From assembly GCA_001643675.2 (NCBI GenBank), contig LSRY02000047.1:248001-312000 (forward strand): a DNA stretch of 64,000 nt. The letters are read 5' to 3'. This document shows positions 32,801 to 43,614 of the stretch, piece after piece; position 1 is the stretch's first letter; each line of letters opens with the position of its first letter. Made by a program: the position numbers and the translations under genes. The DNA is from Monocercomonoides exilis (Eukaryota; Preaxostyla; Oxymonadida; Polymastigidae). A model generated the notes under the pieces. The model saw only the letters and a program-made list of their open reading frames with translations. It had not been told where the DNA came from and searched no databases.

Positions 32801-34780
32801 GTGCTCTATTCCGCCAACATCACCACAGACTGGACTCCATGCCGCCAGACACCCCATCAGCCGGTGCAAACGACTGAGAAGACGGATTTTCTGGGCAAAT
32901 GGAGTTGCCGCAGGAATTTGTGATGCAGAAGAGGATGGCGTTATTTGTATGGAATGAACTGACGCTTCAGCTGACTGCTCATTTTCCTCTGTGCTCTTTT
33001 GCGCATTCTGTTCATCTGCTGTAGCTTCTTCAATAATTTTGTACATAAATGGGACATGAAACACAGCTGGATGATCTCTGCTGTTTGCTGCTAGCCACTC
33101 GAAAGCTGCATAATTGTTGGGAAGATGCAAAAGTTCAGTCCATGTCTTTTTTCGAAGATGATTGGGAAACCTGTTGTATTTGCGAAGCAGTGGGTGAAGT
33201 GAAGACAAAAGAGAGGCATTTGAAGAAGATGGAGATGGAGATGAAGAAAGCGAAGTGGATGAAGACGGGGTAGAATTTAGTGAGTGAGTTGAATGGAGCT
33301 GAAGTGGATGAGGAACAGAAGATGAATCAGTCTGATCCAGTGATGAATGATTTTTGAAATGAGTATCTGAATCAGATGGAATGTTATCAGCTTCTGCAAT
33401 GTGACGTGAAGAATAATAAGAAGAGTAAGAAGAAGCTGAAGTGGACGGATCTAACAATGCCAGCGAGTGAACCACTTCAGGCGCTGGCGGTGGCGTAGTG
33501 ACATGATATGAATTTGTGGCTGTTGAAATGGCAGGCGCTTTGAGAATGTTTCGTCTTTGCATTCGTATTTCGCTTCGTTCTTCTCTTTTCAATTCACTTT
33601 TATTTTTCATTTTATTTTGCTCTAATGAAATGTTCTCTTTGTCTATTTTTCTGGGTTTTTCGTTTTCAATTTGTGGATTCTTTGAATTTATTTCACTTTC
33701 TTCTTCTTCCTTTTCTTCTTCTTCTTCTTCCTCTTCCTCTTCTTCCTCTTCCTTTCCATTTTCAAGTTTTTCTTCCACTTCTGCTTCTGCATCTATTTCT
33801 CTCTCTTTTCTTTCTTCAATTAAGTCATCTTTCATCGACTCCGATTCGGACTGATCCAAATGAATTTCTTCTTTGAGAAGTTTTGTTCTGTGCTCAATTC
33901 TTTCTGAAGGCAAATCGTTAGACTCCAAAATTTCAGATGTGCCTGTTACTTTTTGACTGCTAACAGCAGGAGGTGAAAATCTTTCCTGTTTTTCTTCTTC
34001 ATGGTGCATCTCACCCTCAATTTGCTCTCCAATTATACTATTTGAGGTCTTTTTTGTATTTGGAGTTGTGCTCTCGGACCAATTGCATTCGACTTTCGCG
34101 AAATTAAGAAGAAATGAAGGATTTGTTGTTAGAATGTCTTCAAGCGAAGAATGCAAAGTTTTCGTTTGCAATGCTGGATCAAACGTTGCCACAGTGAGAT
34201 CAATCTTTCCGTTAAATTCAGTGAAATCCAAGACATACTCGTTTTCTTGGATTAAACTTTGCCCAATAATTTGTTTTGTTGATAATGAAATTACGTAAAA
34301 GATACCATCTGATACAAGCACTGCTAAAAGTGGAGATAATGGATTGCTTTCAGATAAAAATTGACACTTAAAAATGCGAGGAAAATGTGGTTCTTCCGTG
34401 CTCTGGAGAGATATTTTTGAATAAAGATATTCTGATCTATCATTCATGCAGGGTATTGACAATGAAATATCACCATCAATTTTTTCGACTTCATTGCTTT
34501 CATCTATTTCATCTTCAAGATCCAATAATTTTCTTATTTTCAGAGGGATATGAACAACAAGAATTGACGGTGACCATTTTTCAGCCATGACAATCATCGC
34601 ATTATCGTCAGAAACCGTAAAATGAACATATGGTATTTGATTGCTTCCTAATTTATCGTTTATTGAATATATTAACGGAAATGGAGGAACAAGCGAATAA
34701 AAATAATTTTGATTGAGGCGATTCCAAAGAAGAAGCTTCCCATCAGCCTGCAAAGAAAACAAAACACCATCTTCTTCCAT
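29834..34780 (-). CDS. TBC1D31/WDR67-like WD40-TBC-coiled-coil protein, 1648 aa
   Basis: A single open exon from the ATG at 34780. Residues 1-210 read like the last blades of a WD40 propeller (ADGKLLLWN, ILVVHIPL). A Glu/Ser-rich linker follows, with a Glu run near 345-360. The RabGAP/TBC-like region begins near 520 with LLRKYNRFPNHLRKKTWTEL and LPNNYAAFEWL. It continues through LVPLLRFLP, FDWFVSLP and DDWWMLMDYAIWMVSN, the order known from human TBC1D31. LKYPIAYVNWEMSERE near 1018 then opens a coiled coil of about 480 residues rich in E, K and R. TBC1D31 is a centriolar-satellite protein linked to cilia, and a similar basal-body role here is inferred. Ser and Glu tracts expand it beyond the human protein. 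The N-terminal propeller is short. No upstream exon could be found in the 780 bases before the ATG. Confidence 0.82.
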   Translation of the reverse strand: MEEDGVLFSLQADGKLLLWNRLNQNYFYSLVPPFPLIYSINDKLGSNQIPYVHFTVSDDNAMIVMAEKWSPSILVVHIPLKIRKLLDLEDEIDESNEVEKIDGDISLSIPCMNDRSEYLYSKISLQSTEEPHFPRIFKCQFLSESNPLSPLLAVLVSDGIFYVISLSTKQIIGQSLIQENEYVLDFTEFNGKIDLTVATFDPALQTKTLHSSLEDILTTNPSFLLNFAKVECNWSESTTPNTKKTSNSIIGEQIEGEMHHEEEKQERFSPPAVSSQKVTGTSEILESNDLPSERIEHRTKLLKEEIHLDQSESESMKDDLIEERKEREIDAEAEVEEKLENGKEEEEEEEEEEEEEKEEEESEINSKNPQIENEKPRKIDKENISLEQNKMKNKSELKREERSEIRMQRRNILKAPAISTATNSYHVTTPPPAPEVVHSLALLDPSTSASSYSSYYSSRHIAEADNIPSDSDTHFKNHSSLDQTDSSSVPHPLQLHSTHSLNSTPSSSTSLSSSPSPSSSNASLLSSLHPLLRKYNRFPNHLRKKTWTELLHLPNNYAAFEWLAANSRDHPAVFHVPFMYKIIEEATADEQNAQKSTEENEQSAEASVHSIQITPSSSASQIPAATPFAQKIRLLSRLHRLMGCLAAWSPVCGDVGGIEHSYLADEQSVMKRLGWFIPMSLKEKEAEERENERERGTSAGTRERNERDGSANYEIRDNFLNAKEKSGDVDGSEQLGDEGTCKVDRENYESCNENKTIISQYLDCSDSNDLLLLHARTGPLVSLLVPLLRFLPANDDMFILECFQTLLVNVCFDWFVSLPAVPIPLRSEAELLLRSLDPALAAHFSYKLIDSSIWCWLPVSELFHNVFAEDDWWMLMDYAIWMVSNRKCGEPNFLILLSVALCICNRDILMNCTSRRQFVDFFSHPQTSPSSTSSSTISASASASTVAVGRASSSSLSSSTTLHSTSLKAASCWQVISTALQLHSTIPLPLRKALFSSIPSFVPLPSDAAIMPSRLKYPIAYVNWEMSEREEEMRKELKKRIEERKRKKEKEERDADRIKQERKEDELKKERMEKVRTEREEAERRKKEREADRRRNKRAMMNGMEEVSKMIDDTKKVYDGIIEESKDRLREEKRQQADREDMWRKADNEVDEEAEAFERAEKLKEMKHEAVMEKDEMAAKSAIDVAVWRQLSEQEERRRKIEAARSRKDIEDETKWRERARMIEKGRNQRTMKRGEREANEEADIDHLARENNIVEEEAKRAGRRQKEQFLRRLDQMKEEQIAGTENENDRMTKLRKELMNGIEEDKRKRQALITPTALLDDMFERHKRGKDGSKRGKHGKLKDEDIGPEGDEVDRGDLEFDKKIGELAVNRSGMQKEAEREMELAFERLKSIRAERETREEMFSKQREYEEEDEIVEKVLREEAKEKAKKSADETILKQKEVFDDILNAAEDGELLPYGGIEDKVMIGMLKAREKMRKMTKNEEKERKRLLKKGLKEKEKEEKLKKRRGNAGSLKSNKKKKEESKYKRSEIDGKDEMNEQKKELESEISSSLSSSLSETETESTTSLSSADFNTPKRFSHSSLKPKQQTDRRGKRDEHNSTIEDLGKNWANLYEYATLRDNRDLKRSFVSPVSQETLAKPRSPYFIE

Positions 34781-34920
34781 GAATATTTGGTGTAGTATTT
34801 ATACAAAAAATGTCTTTTGCCTTTGTCAAGCTTATCGGATTTGCAAAGAAAAAATTTTTTTAAAAGATACCCATATCTTTTGTTTCATTTTTCAATTTTT
34901 GATGAACACATTTTTTAATC

Positions 34921-34990
<70 letters not shown>

Positions 34991-35564
34991 CGAGAAAAGT
35001 TTGGATTGGAATATTGTTTTCATTTTTTCATATAATGAATCGAAATAGGAGTTTCACAAAATTGTCAATGTTGCTTATGATGATTTTATAAAACGGTTAC
35101 GATGGCAAATTTTATTTGAAATCAAACTTTTGTTCGAGTTTTGATTAAAATTACAATCTCAATTAAAATTTTGGAAAAATGTGCAACAATAAATTTAACA
35201 AAATGTTTAGATGTTGTTATAAATTAACAAATTTTGATTCAAATCCCATCGAGATTAAATTTTTGATCAAAACTCGAACGAAAAAATGATTTCAAAAATA
35301 ATCAGATATATGGGACGTAGTGTTTTGTTTCGAAAATTTTGTTCAATTCTTTATTTCCTATTTTTTTCACATTTTTTGACTTTACTGAATTATTTTTAGC
35401 TTGAGAATGTTGCACTTTTTTATGATACGATTTCAGAAAATATTTGGAACAAATTGTTATTTATTTCATAAACGCAAGTATTTTTTCTCAATTTTGTGAA
35501 ATGGACCCATAACTTAATGTTTGAATTGAAAAACTGAGCTTTGTCACTTTAAAGAAAATTTTCT
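34781..35564. other. Divergent intergenic region with compound microsatellite and hairpin
   Basis: This is the only space between the TBC1D31-like gene (leftward) and the kelch gene (rightward), so it should hold both promoters. It contains a 47-base A run plus (GA)n at 34922-34990. An inverted repeat follows: arms at about 35119-35163 and 35252-35297 share TTCGAGTTTTGAT and its complement and could form a hairpin of about 45-bp arms. No coding exon was seen. Confidence 0.55.
34922..34990 (+). repeat. Poly-A plus (GA)n compound microsatellite
   Basis: Forty-seven A residues are followed by about eleven GA units. Read on the minus strand it is (TC)n followed by T runs, the same arrangement as the tract inside the intron at 44992-45165. 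Confidence 0.95.
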
Positions 35565-38500
35565 ATGCAATTTACATCGAGAATAAGTTATAAATTCTTT
35601 GCAGCATTTTCATTTTCTGTAGTACTTTTTGTGCAAACTGTTTGCTCTGAAGATTTGGATTTGGTGGAAGAAGTTGAAAGTATTCCGGACTGTGGTTCTC
35701 CTCCTTATCCACGCGAAGGCTCGTTCATCCAATACATCAATACCTCACAAAGAAGAGGTCTGCTCATAGGAGGTGGAAGGGATGTTGATGGAATTATCAT
35801 GAAGGATGCATATTTTTTTGATTTAAACAAAATGCTTTGGAGCATTGCTAATACATTTTCACTAGATATACTCCCTGATCGATACATGTGCATATCATTT
35901 TGCATTGAAGATGATGTATATATTTGGGGAGGACTTAGTAGTCGTGGGCTTTCAAACGAGTTGCTTTCATATGATTTTGAACGAATTTCATGGAAAGTTA
36001 TTCAGCAGTCAGATAGTATTCCATGCGAGAGATATGCTGCTTGCAAAGCAGAAACAAAGTCGCACGTTTATATTTTTGGAGGACAAGGATCTCATGGACT
36101 ATTAAATGACATATGGGAAATGGACAAACAGACATTTTTGTGGCGTTGCTTACGCAAAAATGATCCCACCAAAAATCCGCCTCCGATGCGAGATGGAGGG
36201 GCATGCGTATTCAAAGATTCTTTGTTTATTTTTGGGGGACTGACAAGTAATGTTAAAGAAAAACCATGTGCCTACAAAATAAACTTATCAAATCCTGATG
36301 ATTGCCAGTTAATTGAAATAATTACTAATTATCCTTTTAGTGGAGCTATATTTCGATCTGGTTTTACAAGTTATGTTTCGGAAACAGAATGCTTCGGAAT
36401 TATATGGGGAGGAAAGGAAGGGACAATGACAAGGCCGATAGATAAATTATATTTTTTGAATCTTACGGCTGCTGGACTCAACTCTGCTGTTAAAAATGCT
36501 TCTCTTGTTCCATTTTACTTTGACGGCTGGACAATCGGATACGTGGGGGCCTCGTGTACTGTGGATGAAGAAGGAACTATTTATGCATTTGGCGGAAAAG
36601 ACGAGTCATTCATATCAAATGAACTTTGTTCTCTGAATAAAGAAGATTGGGCAATATCTCAGGATAGTAGATGCGTGCACGGACTTTTGGATAACACATC
36701 TGCTTCTTCCGCTTTTCTTCGGAGCAGTCAAAGCAACCATGTTAATATTGTGTCACAAATTGCTAATCATGTACCACTTCCAGTACTGAAGCATCATCTT
36801 GCTGAATTGAATGGAGAAATAGCTGCCATTGGAGGGTACAACCCCGAGCTAAACAAAATGGTGCCAGTGAACAAAAAATTCAATCCTCAGGAGATGTTTT
36901 GGTTGGAGTTAGGAGTATCAAAATATCAAAGCGAAGGAAAACCGTCGATTGGCGAAGCAGGGGTTGCCTCGTTGAATGGAAAAATTTTTGTGTTTGGTGG
37001 AGCAACTTACGATAGCAACGGAGATTTTCTGACGATGAGCAATGCTCTTTGGGAGTATAGTCAAGCGACACTTTCGTGGAGGAAGATAAAAGTGAAAGGC
37101 GAGAAAAAGCCACCGAAGATGTGCCGTTCCGGCGCCACAATATATGAATCAATTCTGTACATTGTTGGAGGTTGTGATATTGACAAGAATCTGAACCGAG
37201 ACATCTGGACATTCAATTTTGCTACGTCAGAATGGTTCAAAATCTATAGTTATGTTTTTGCAATACAAAGACCAATTGTTTTTGTGAAAGACATTTTTCC
37301 TAGAGAATACTCAATTAATGATAACAAAAGCAATCATCAACATTTAAAAAACACTCAGAATGGGAAGAAAGTTTTGAATGAAAAAGTTAAAGAAGATGAT
37401 GAACAGCCAATTCCTCACCTATTTGTTTGCGGAGGTGATGATGGGGAAAGTCCCATGGAAGGATGCCGAGCACATCCACTAAAAGCCACAAGCGTTTATC
37501 ATGATTGGGCACGCTTATCAGGACCATATTATCCGATAGGCAGCTCTGGAGTTGTTGTTGGTGAAGGAGAAGCTGGATTTGTTGTTGGAGGAGAAGAATC
37601 TGGAATAGCAAAGAAATCGTACCTTTCTGTATTCACTTTCGATGAATACGGAGAAATCAAATTAGCAACACACAAGTATGACGAAGGCAGAGAAGAAACA
37701 GATTTTTCTTTAGTACGCGGAAGCTGCGCTTTCATGATTGATTCGCTGTACTGCCTCGGTGGCCACGCGGTGAGTGAAGGTATGACGCCATTGCCCATTG
37801 CCACAAATAAACTAACCAAAATCAAATTGAAGAATCACCTTTCCGGCTGCTCACCGGGATCGTTCTTCAATGAAAGCAAAAAGCAATGCGATTTTTGCGA
37901 AGACGGATCATATTCATCACATTTCAATCAAACGAAATGTGAAAAATGCCCTGTAGGAACTAGTTTATTAGAATCTGGAGCATCAATAAGTGCATGCGTT
38001 CCATGCAAAGATGGAATATATCAGCCTGAAACTGGAAGCAAAGAATGCATTAAATGCGATTTAAATAGTAGTTGTATTGTTGGATCAGCTTCAGAGAAGA
38101 ACACTTTGCAGAGAAAGCCATTTGAATGCACAGAACAGCCGAAATCATATAATCCGAATTCAAATAAAGAAACAATGTTCACAGTGTTGTTTTATGGAGT
38201 TTCACTGACACTTGGCTTGATTGTGGCTGTTGTTTGCTTTTGCCTGCCGACAAGAGACAAACTGTACAAACTGGATCAATACTCCAATACTTACAAGGAT
38301 GTACTCGATGAAAAGACACACAAAGCAATAAAGACTGTTAAGAAAACGAGTTATGGCGGATGTGTTTCAATTATTGGCATATGCTTTGTGGTTGGTGCAG
38401 CTTCAGCAGTGATTGTGTTATTCTTTTTGATTAACACGCTCGAGAATCGAATTTATGTTGACTCAAAAATCCTGAACATTACGCTGGATAAGTTTTCAAA

Positions 38501-39533
38501 TAAAAAGATTGAGTTTCTCGTAAGATTGAGAGATTATTCAGGCGAATGCATAAATGATGTGAAAGATAAGCAAATTGAAGCAAAAGGCAAATGCTCTCCA
38601 CTTCTCGGAATTGGAAAAAGTTCATATGATCCATTAAGTTTGCCTTCTATTCTTTGAAAACAATTTTAATTTTTATGCAATTGCTTTTTCTTGTTTTTAT
38701 TTTTTTGGAACATTATCAATCTATTTATGTATTTCAAAATGAAACTTTCAGATACTTATCCTGCTGAGCCGGCTGCTATTGAGCCAATATGTTATCAATC
38801 TCCGTCTCCAAACAAATTATTCACACCAACAGCAGACTGCACAATTCAACTTTCAGCAGAGAATATCAGCATTGACGCAGTTGATAGACAAGCTAAACTT
38901 CTTTCATTTTATTCAAAGGAGAAAGATGCATTATTTTATGGAATAGATGGATTTATTTCGGTGGATTCTGGAATAAGAAAGCAGGAAGGGTACTTTTTCA
39001 TTGATTCAACGTACAAATCACAGGCAGAAAGTCATTTTGATGGAGATTCGCCGCATGTTTTCAAAGGTGGAGAGCAAACACAGGTTGTTGCTGAGCTGAT
39101 GGTTAGCAAGTATGAAGAGAACAAGTGGAAGCACATTGTGCAGATGGGGAACGAAGCAAGCAAAATATCAATTAAACCAGGCTCGCAAGCGAAGAGAGAG
39201 GATATCGGTTTTGCAATGAGTGTGGGAGTGGATATATATGCGGAACTGTCTCAGACGGTGGTTGTGACGACGAGATCGTTTAAGACGTCGGCTGTGGGGC
39301 TGATCACTGCATTAGGAGGAACTTTTGTGTATTTGAACTACATTGGGAAGCTGATACCAGTGGTGGAATTCATATTCAGCGGGAAATTGTTCTGTGGCTG
39401 CTGCAAAAAGAAGTGGAAAAAGTCGAACTTAAAAAGAATTGTGGGGAGGGAGCCTCTTCTGAACGATGAGAGAAAGAAGATACAGATGGAAAGTGATGAT
39501 GTGACTCAAGACATGGTTGGCTATGCATTGTGA
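35565..39533 (+). CDS. Kelch-repeat, Cys-rich multi-pass membrane protein, 1284 aa
   Basis: Two exons (35565-38637 and 38752-39533) flank a 114-base intron with donor GTTTGC and acceptor TTTCAG. The spliced frame is 1285 codons including the stop. Residues 1-28 form a signal peptide (FFAAFSFSVVLFVQTVC). Kelch-type blades with GG pairs (VYIWGG, VYIFGG, LFIFGG, IYAFGG, IFVFGG, LYIVGG) span about 60-740 and probably form beta-propellers. A Cys-rich region (about 757-845) with CxxCxxG and PVGT spacing resembles ephrin-receptor-like GCC2/GCC3 repeats. Membrane helices lie near 871-893 and 932-956, and another near 1205-1240 by the end (VGLITALGGTFVYLNYIG). The tail is short, basic and cytosolic. 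A surface recognition role is inferred. Without the intron the chain would stop shortly after residue 1024. Confidence 0.85.
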
Positions 39534-40995
39534 AAGAATGAATTCATTTGAGACTGAATTTGATTCCTTCAATTGCAATATCTATCTATTTATTAATTTT
39601 TTTTTACTTTAGCTGTATTGCATTTTTATAAGTTTCTTTTAATAAAAATGTTAAAAATGAGTTTAGTTTCTGTTCTGTTTAGTTTATATTCTTTTTCTCA
39701 AGAAATGTAAGTGGAATGATGTAATTTATTTATGCATTTATTTGATTATGAAAACCAGAGCAACCATTGCGATTAAAAAGTGATGGTTTTTTTACTCCTT
39801 TTTTTTTTTTTTTTGAACATTTTATCTTTACATTTCAAAAAATTATGATTTAATTTACAAAACATAATCAATTTCTTGTTTTTCTTTGTTTAATTATTTC
39901 CAAAAATTATTAATAATTAATGAGAACTATGAATAACAAAACTTCCTCTCTCTATGTCTCTGTCTCCGTTTCTATCTCTATCTTTATCTCTGTCTCTCTC
40001 TTTTCTCTTTTTTAATTGAGGACATTCACCAAAAATTATTTAAAATGAGAACTTTTGCATTCAAAATGGAAATTTTTCAAACTTAAATATAATTTTTACA
40101 AACAAAATAATGTTTTTTGCATTCAAATTAATAATTGTTTAAAACTGAACTAAATTATATTCACTCTCTCACGTAATTTAGTGAAAACTATTTTTTCACT
40201 TTTGAATGGGAAATTATTTTGCGTTATTATTATTTACATGTGTGTGAGAAATTTACTGGAAAATATTTTTTTTTCCCAGAAAATTTGTAAATTTTTAAAA
40301 AAAATTTTTATTCATATGAAAACAGAAGATATTTTCATTTCGAACTCAAAAATTACAACAAAAATTATTTTTATTCGAAAAAAAAAAATCAAATTCGATA
40401 ATTTATTATTCAATTTCGTAATTTATTTATTCAATTTCGAAATTAAAAATTTTTGATTTCTGGAATGAATAACTTGTGTTTTTGGTTAATAATTCTCTTA
40501 ATTTTTATTTCATCAGTTTTCTTTGTTTATCAATATTTGTAAAATGATGCATTTTCAATTAAAAAAAAATTTCATTCATTTTGAATGTCTATTTCTTTAA
40601 TTGAAGTATTTCAAAAAGAAAATGAATTCATTTTCGTGAAAAAATTGATGTTTTTCTATTTTTTCACCGGAGAAACAAAAAAAAATTATTGGTAATAATA
40701 TTCTTGTTTATTGTTATACAATAAATGTTATTGAAAATTAACAATTTTTATTTACTTATTTTATAGAATGAATGTTTTTATTATTTCCATCATTTGAGTG
40801 ATGATTTTCGAAAATAAAAAAAAAATTGATTTATTGATTGTGACAATTTAAAAAAACACTTTTCTATAAGTTATTATATTTGATTGGTTAAAAAATAACT
40901 TGAAGTTTTCCGAAATCCATTCTCGAGATTTATAATAATTTTTTGTTATAAACGAATTTTGAAATTGAAATATTCATTTTCGAAATTGAATTATA
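39534..40995. other. Gene-free AT-rich stretch
   Basis: This follows the kelch gene stop. It contains a degenerate TCTCTG/TCTATC pyrimidine run at about 39944-40012 and many A or T runs. No coding frame beyond chance length was found and no repeat family was recognised. Confidence 0.5.
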
Positions 40996-41398
40996 GTTAG
41001 TGTTAATAATGGAAGACACTTTCAATAATTGTGGACAGTGGCTTTATCTCAACAACCGTTAAAAGTTGCTTTTTCACAATTAACCTAATTATTCCCTCAA
41101 TGCATATTAACTTATAAGACATACAGAAATGAAACAACTTTCTCAGCAGAATTTTAAAAAACACATTTTGAATATTCGGAGAAACTTGAATAATCTTATT
41201 TCTCCTTATTTCACCGAAAAATAAAAAATATATCTTTCAATATTCTTGGGAGCAAGTTGTTTCATTTCTGTATGTCTTATAAGTTCATATGCATTGAGGG
41301 AATAATTAGGTTAATTGTGAAAAAGCAACTTTTAACGGTTGTTGAGATAAAGCCACTGTCCACAATTATTGAAAGTGTCCACTATTATTAACACTCAC
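40996..41398. mobile_element. TA-flanked fold-back element of 403 bp (family F)
   Basis: The left end TA-GTTAGTGTTAATA and the right end TATTAACACTCAC-TA are inverted copies. The arms of about 145-150 bp (40996-41141 and about 41249-41398) pair along CAACCGTTAAAAGTTGC and ATGCATATTAACTTATAAG with few mismatches. The spacer is about 105 bp. TA flanks both ends, suggesting Tc1/mariner-type target duplication. It is non-coding. A long T run follows from 41406. Confidence 0.78.
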
Positions 41399-41403
41399 TA
41401 TAA

Positions 41404-41445
<42 letters not shown>

Positions 41446-42029
41446 TGAGTTCTTTATATCTGTAAGTGAAATCCCATAGTTGAAAAAAAATCAAAACACA
41501 TATTCATATTATCCAAAAAGCGTTTCATTGAAAAGTGCAATTTGACTTTCTGATTGCAATAAATGTTCAAATAATATGGGGGAAAATACCGACTTTTAAG
41601 CTTTTTTTGCACAAAGCACAAAAAAATTTTTTTACTCATAACTTTATTTCTTCTTCTCAGATTTAGAAATAAATTTGATTTTCATATCTGTAAACAAACA
41701 TCATTAAAAAATAAATTGAGTTGTCAAGTGACTAAATATGTTGCAAAAAATATCATTATATGCTAGACGTTAGCGAATTTTCATGTTTACTTCAACTCAT
41801 TTTCATTTAGAAAAAAAATTTAAAAATTTAGCCATTAAGAAAAAATTCTAAAATGAAAATTTAATATAAATCATAAAATATAATCCAAAAATAGGATTAG
41901 CAGCATAACGCAACGCTCATTTGAAAAAAAACTATTTTCAAAGTTTTTTTAATTTTTCTGATTTACTGTTATAAAATAAAAATTCGGCTTCACATTGCGA
42001 GAAAGCTCTCTTCTGAATGTAACTCAACG
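41399..42029. other. Spacer with T39 run and an R1 repeat remnant
   Basis: A 39-base T run (41406-41444) is followed at about 41560-41730 by a reverse-oriented, diverged R1 copy. It includes TTTAAGCTTTTTTTGCACAAAG and the downstream GATTTTCATATCTGTAAAC. The remainder up to the gene stop at 42030 is plain AT-rich DNA. Confidence 0.55.
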
Positions 42030-43534
42030 CTATCTGTTTTCATTTATTTCATATCTGCCTTCATTTCTAGAAACCTTTTGATCTAATTGTTCATTCCCAC
42101 TGTCAGCTCCTTCTTTTGAACGATCTTTCTCCACATCTTCTTTTTGAGTAACTTCGTCTTCGTGAAATCTCATTTCCGCCTTTTCAGCACTTTCTTCGTC
42201 TCCATCAGCATTCTCATTGTAATCTTCATCATTTTCGCTTTCCTTTGGCATTTGCCAATTTTCATACCCAATTCCTGTCTCTCCAGGCTCAACAACACTT
42301 TCACGTCTTTCCTTCTGTTTTTTGTCCTCTCCGCTCAAAATAGCCATCGCCTTCTGCTCTTCTGCCCCGACGCTCTTCACACCCACCAGCAGCAGCATCA
42401 GAAGCGTCAGCGAAAACTCCCCCAGCGCTGTTCTGATCAGCGAAATGAGTGAGGTTTCGCTCTGTGTCAAGTCCACTTCATAGAGGAAGATGTAAAGCAC
42501 TGCCCGCGCAGTAAACAAGACGCAGCAGACAATAGACTGCGCAGCAATCTTCATGCGCAGCTTTGAGAATGCAGTGGTTTTTGCGTGCTTTTGCGGTTTT
42601 CTTCTCTTTGCACCTTTCCGGCTCCTCCTGCTCTGCTTTCGGTCAATTGGACTTCCATCTTGAAAAGAGCTTGATGGTTCATTCAAATCCCCGCTCTCTC
42701 GCGCCAATAGCGGAGATGCTTCAAAAGAGCTGTTCCTTTCAACTTTTTTTATTTTTAAACTAATCTGAGACAGATGGCTGTTTAGAAAATATCCTTTTTT
42801 GATAAAAAAAAAATTGAATTTTCACAAATCAACATAAATCATGGAAAAATCATCACAAAAAGTCATAACCAGGAAAAAAAAAGCACACCATAAGCAAAAA
42901 AGAATAAAGATACAACAAAATTCAGGAGCACATAGTAAAACCCTTCAGCCACCAAAATATCCTCCATGGCTTGCTGGCCAAGTGCATCCAATACCAAGAT
43001 TGTAATCATAAATACCACTGGAATGATTATGCAAAATAATATAATCCCAATTGAAATAAACAACTTAACGCTGGAATCTTTGTTGTTTTGATGAACAACG
43101 CTTGCCCATTGCACTAATATAAAAGAATATGCTAAATCAAAAAAGTAGTCAGAGCCAGCGAGTAATAGCCTTTGATGTGACGAAATACTCATAAGCTTCA
43201 AGCATGTAGATTCCCAAACAATGTCGGCAACTCCTCTTAAAACACAAAAAATATTCAATATGTTACTTATAAAAAAATCAAAAAAGACCTGAAGAGAGGT
43301 GCAAATGGAATAAAGGCATGAAAAAGAAATTTTGGATTTATACGGCATCTTTTCAAGCGCAAGGCTTTTAAAATTTCCGATCTGAAAAATTCAAAAATTG
43401 AAATCAATGCAGTTACAAGAAGTAATCCACTTTAGAATTAGAAAAATGTTTTCAAAGAAAATATAAATGTCTCGTCAATACCATTCAATCCATCTAGTTG
43501 GCTCACATAAAGGATCCAACATTATTTTAGACAT
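42030..43534 (-). CDS. THH1/TOM1/TOM3-like seven-helix membrane protein, 435 aa
   Basis: Four exons (43534-43482, 43429-43289, 43235-42870, 42777-42030) close at 436 codons including the stop. Seven hydrophobic segments appear in order: LLLVTALISIFEFF, FLFHAFIPFAPLF, YFFDLAYSFILVQW, LFISIGIILFCIIIPVVFMI, FYYVLLNFVVSLFFFAY, SIVCCVLFTARAVLYIF and FSLTLLMLLLVG. The third helix ends QWASVVHQ, like the FWAEIYHQ of plant TOM1/THH1 proteins. A basic loop (RRKPQKHAK) precedes helix six, also as in that family. The tail is acidic and cytosolic. Plant members are endomembrane proteins; the role in protists is unknown. Introns are short (52, 53 and 92 bases) with donors GTATTG, GTCTTT and GTTATG, less canonical than elsewhere in the window. 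The model rests on phase closure and the restored helices. It diverges from the next gene with 80 bases between. Confidence 0.65.
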
Positions 43535-43614
43535 ATCATCCCCTCTCTATTCAAAAAGCAAAAATGTCCAATAAGATCTTTGCCAAAAGAAAATATTTAA
43601 AGAGTTATTTTTTA

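Noticed and set aside
43346-43348. ATG at 43348 as the start of the TOM1-like protein
   Set aside because: It would omit the first membrane helix and read through a likely intron. The model starting at 43534 restores seven helices and closes in phase.
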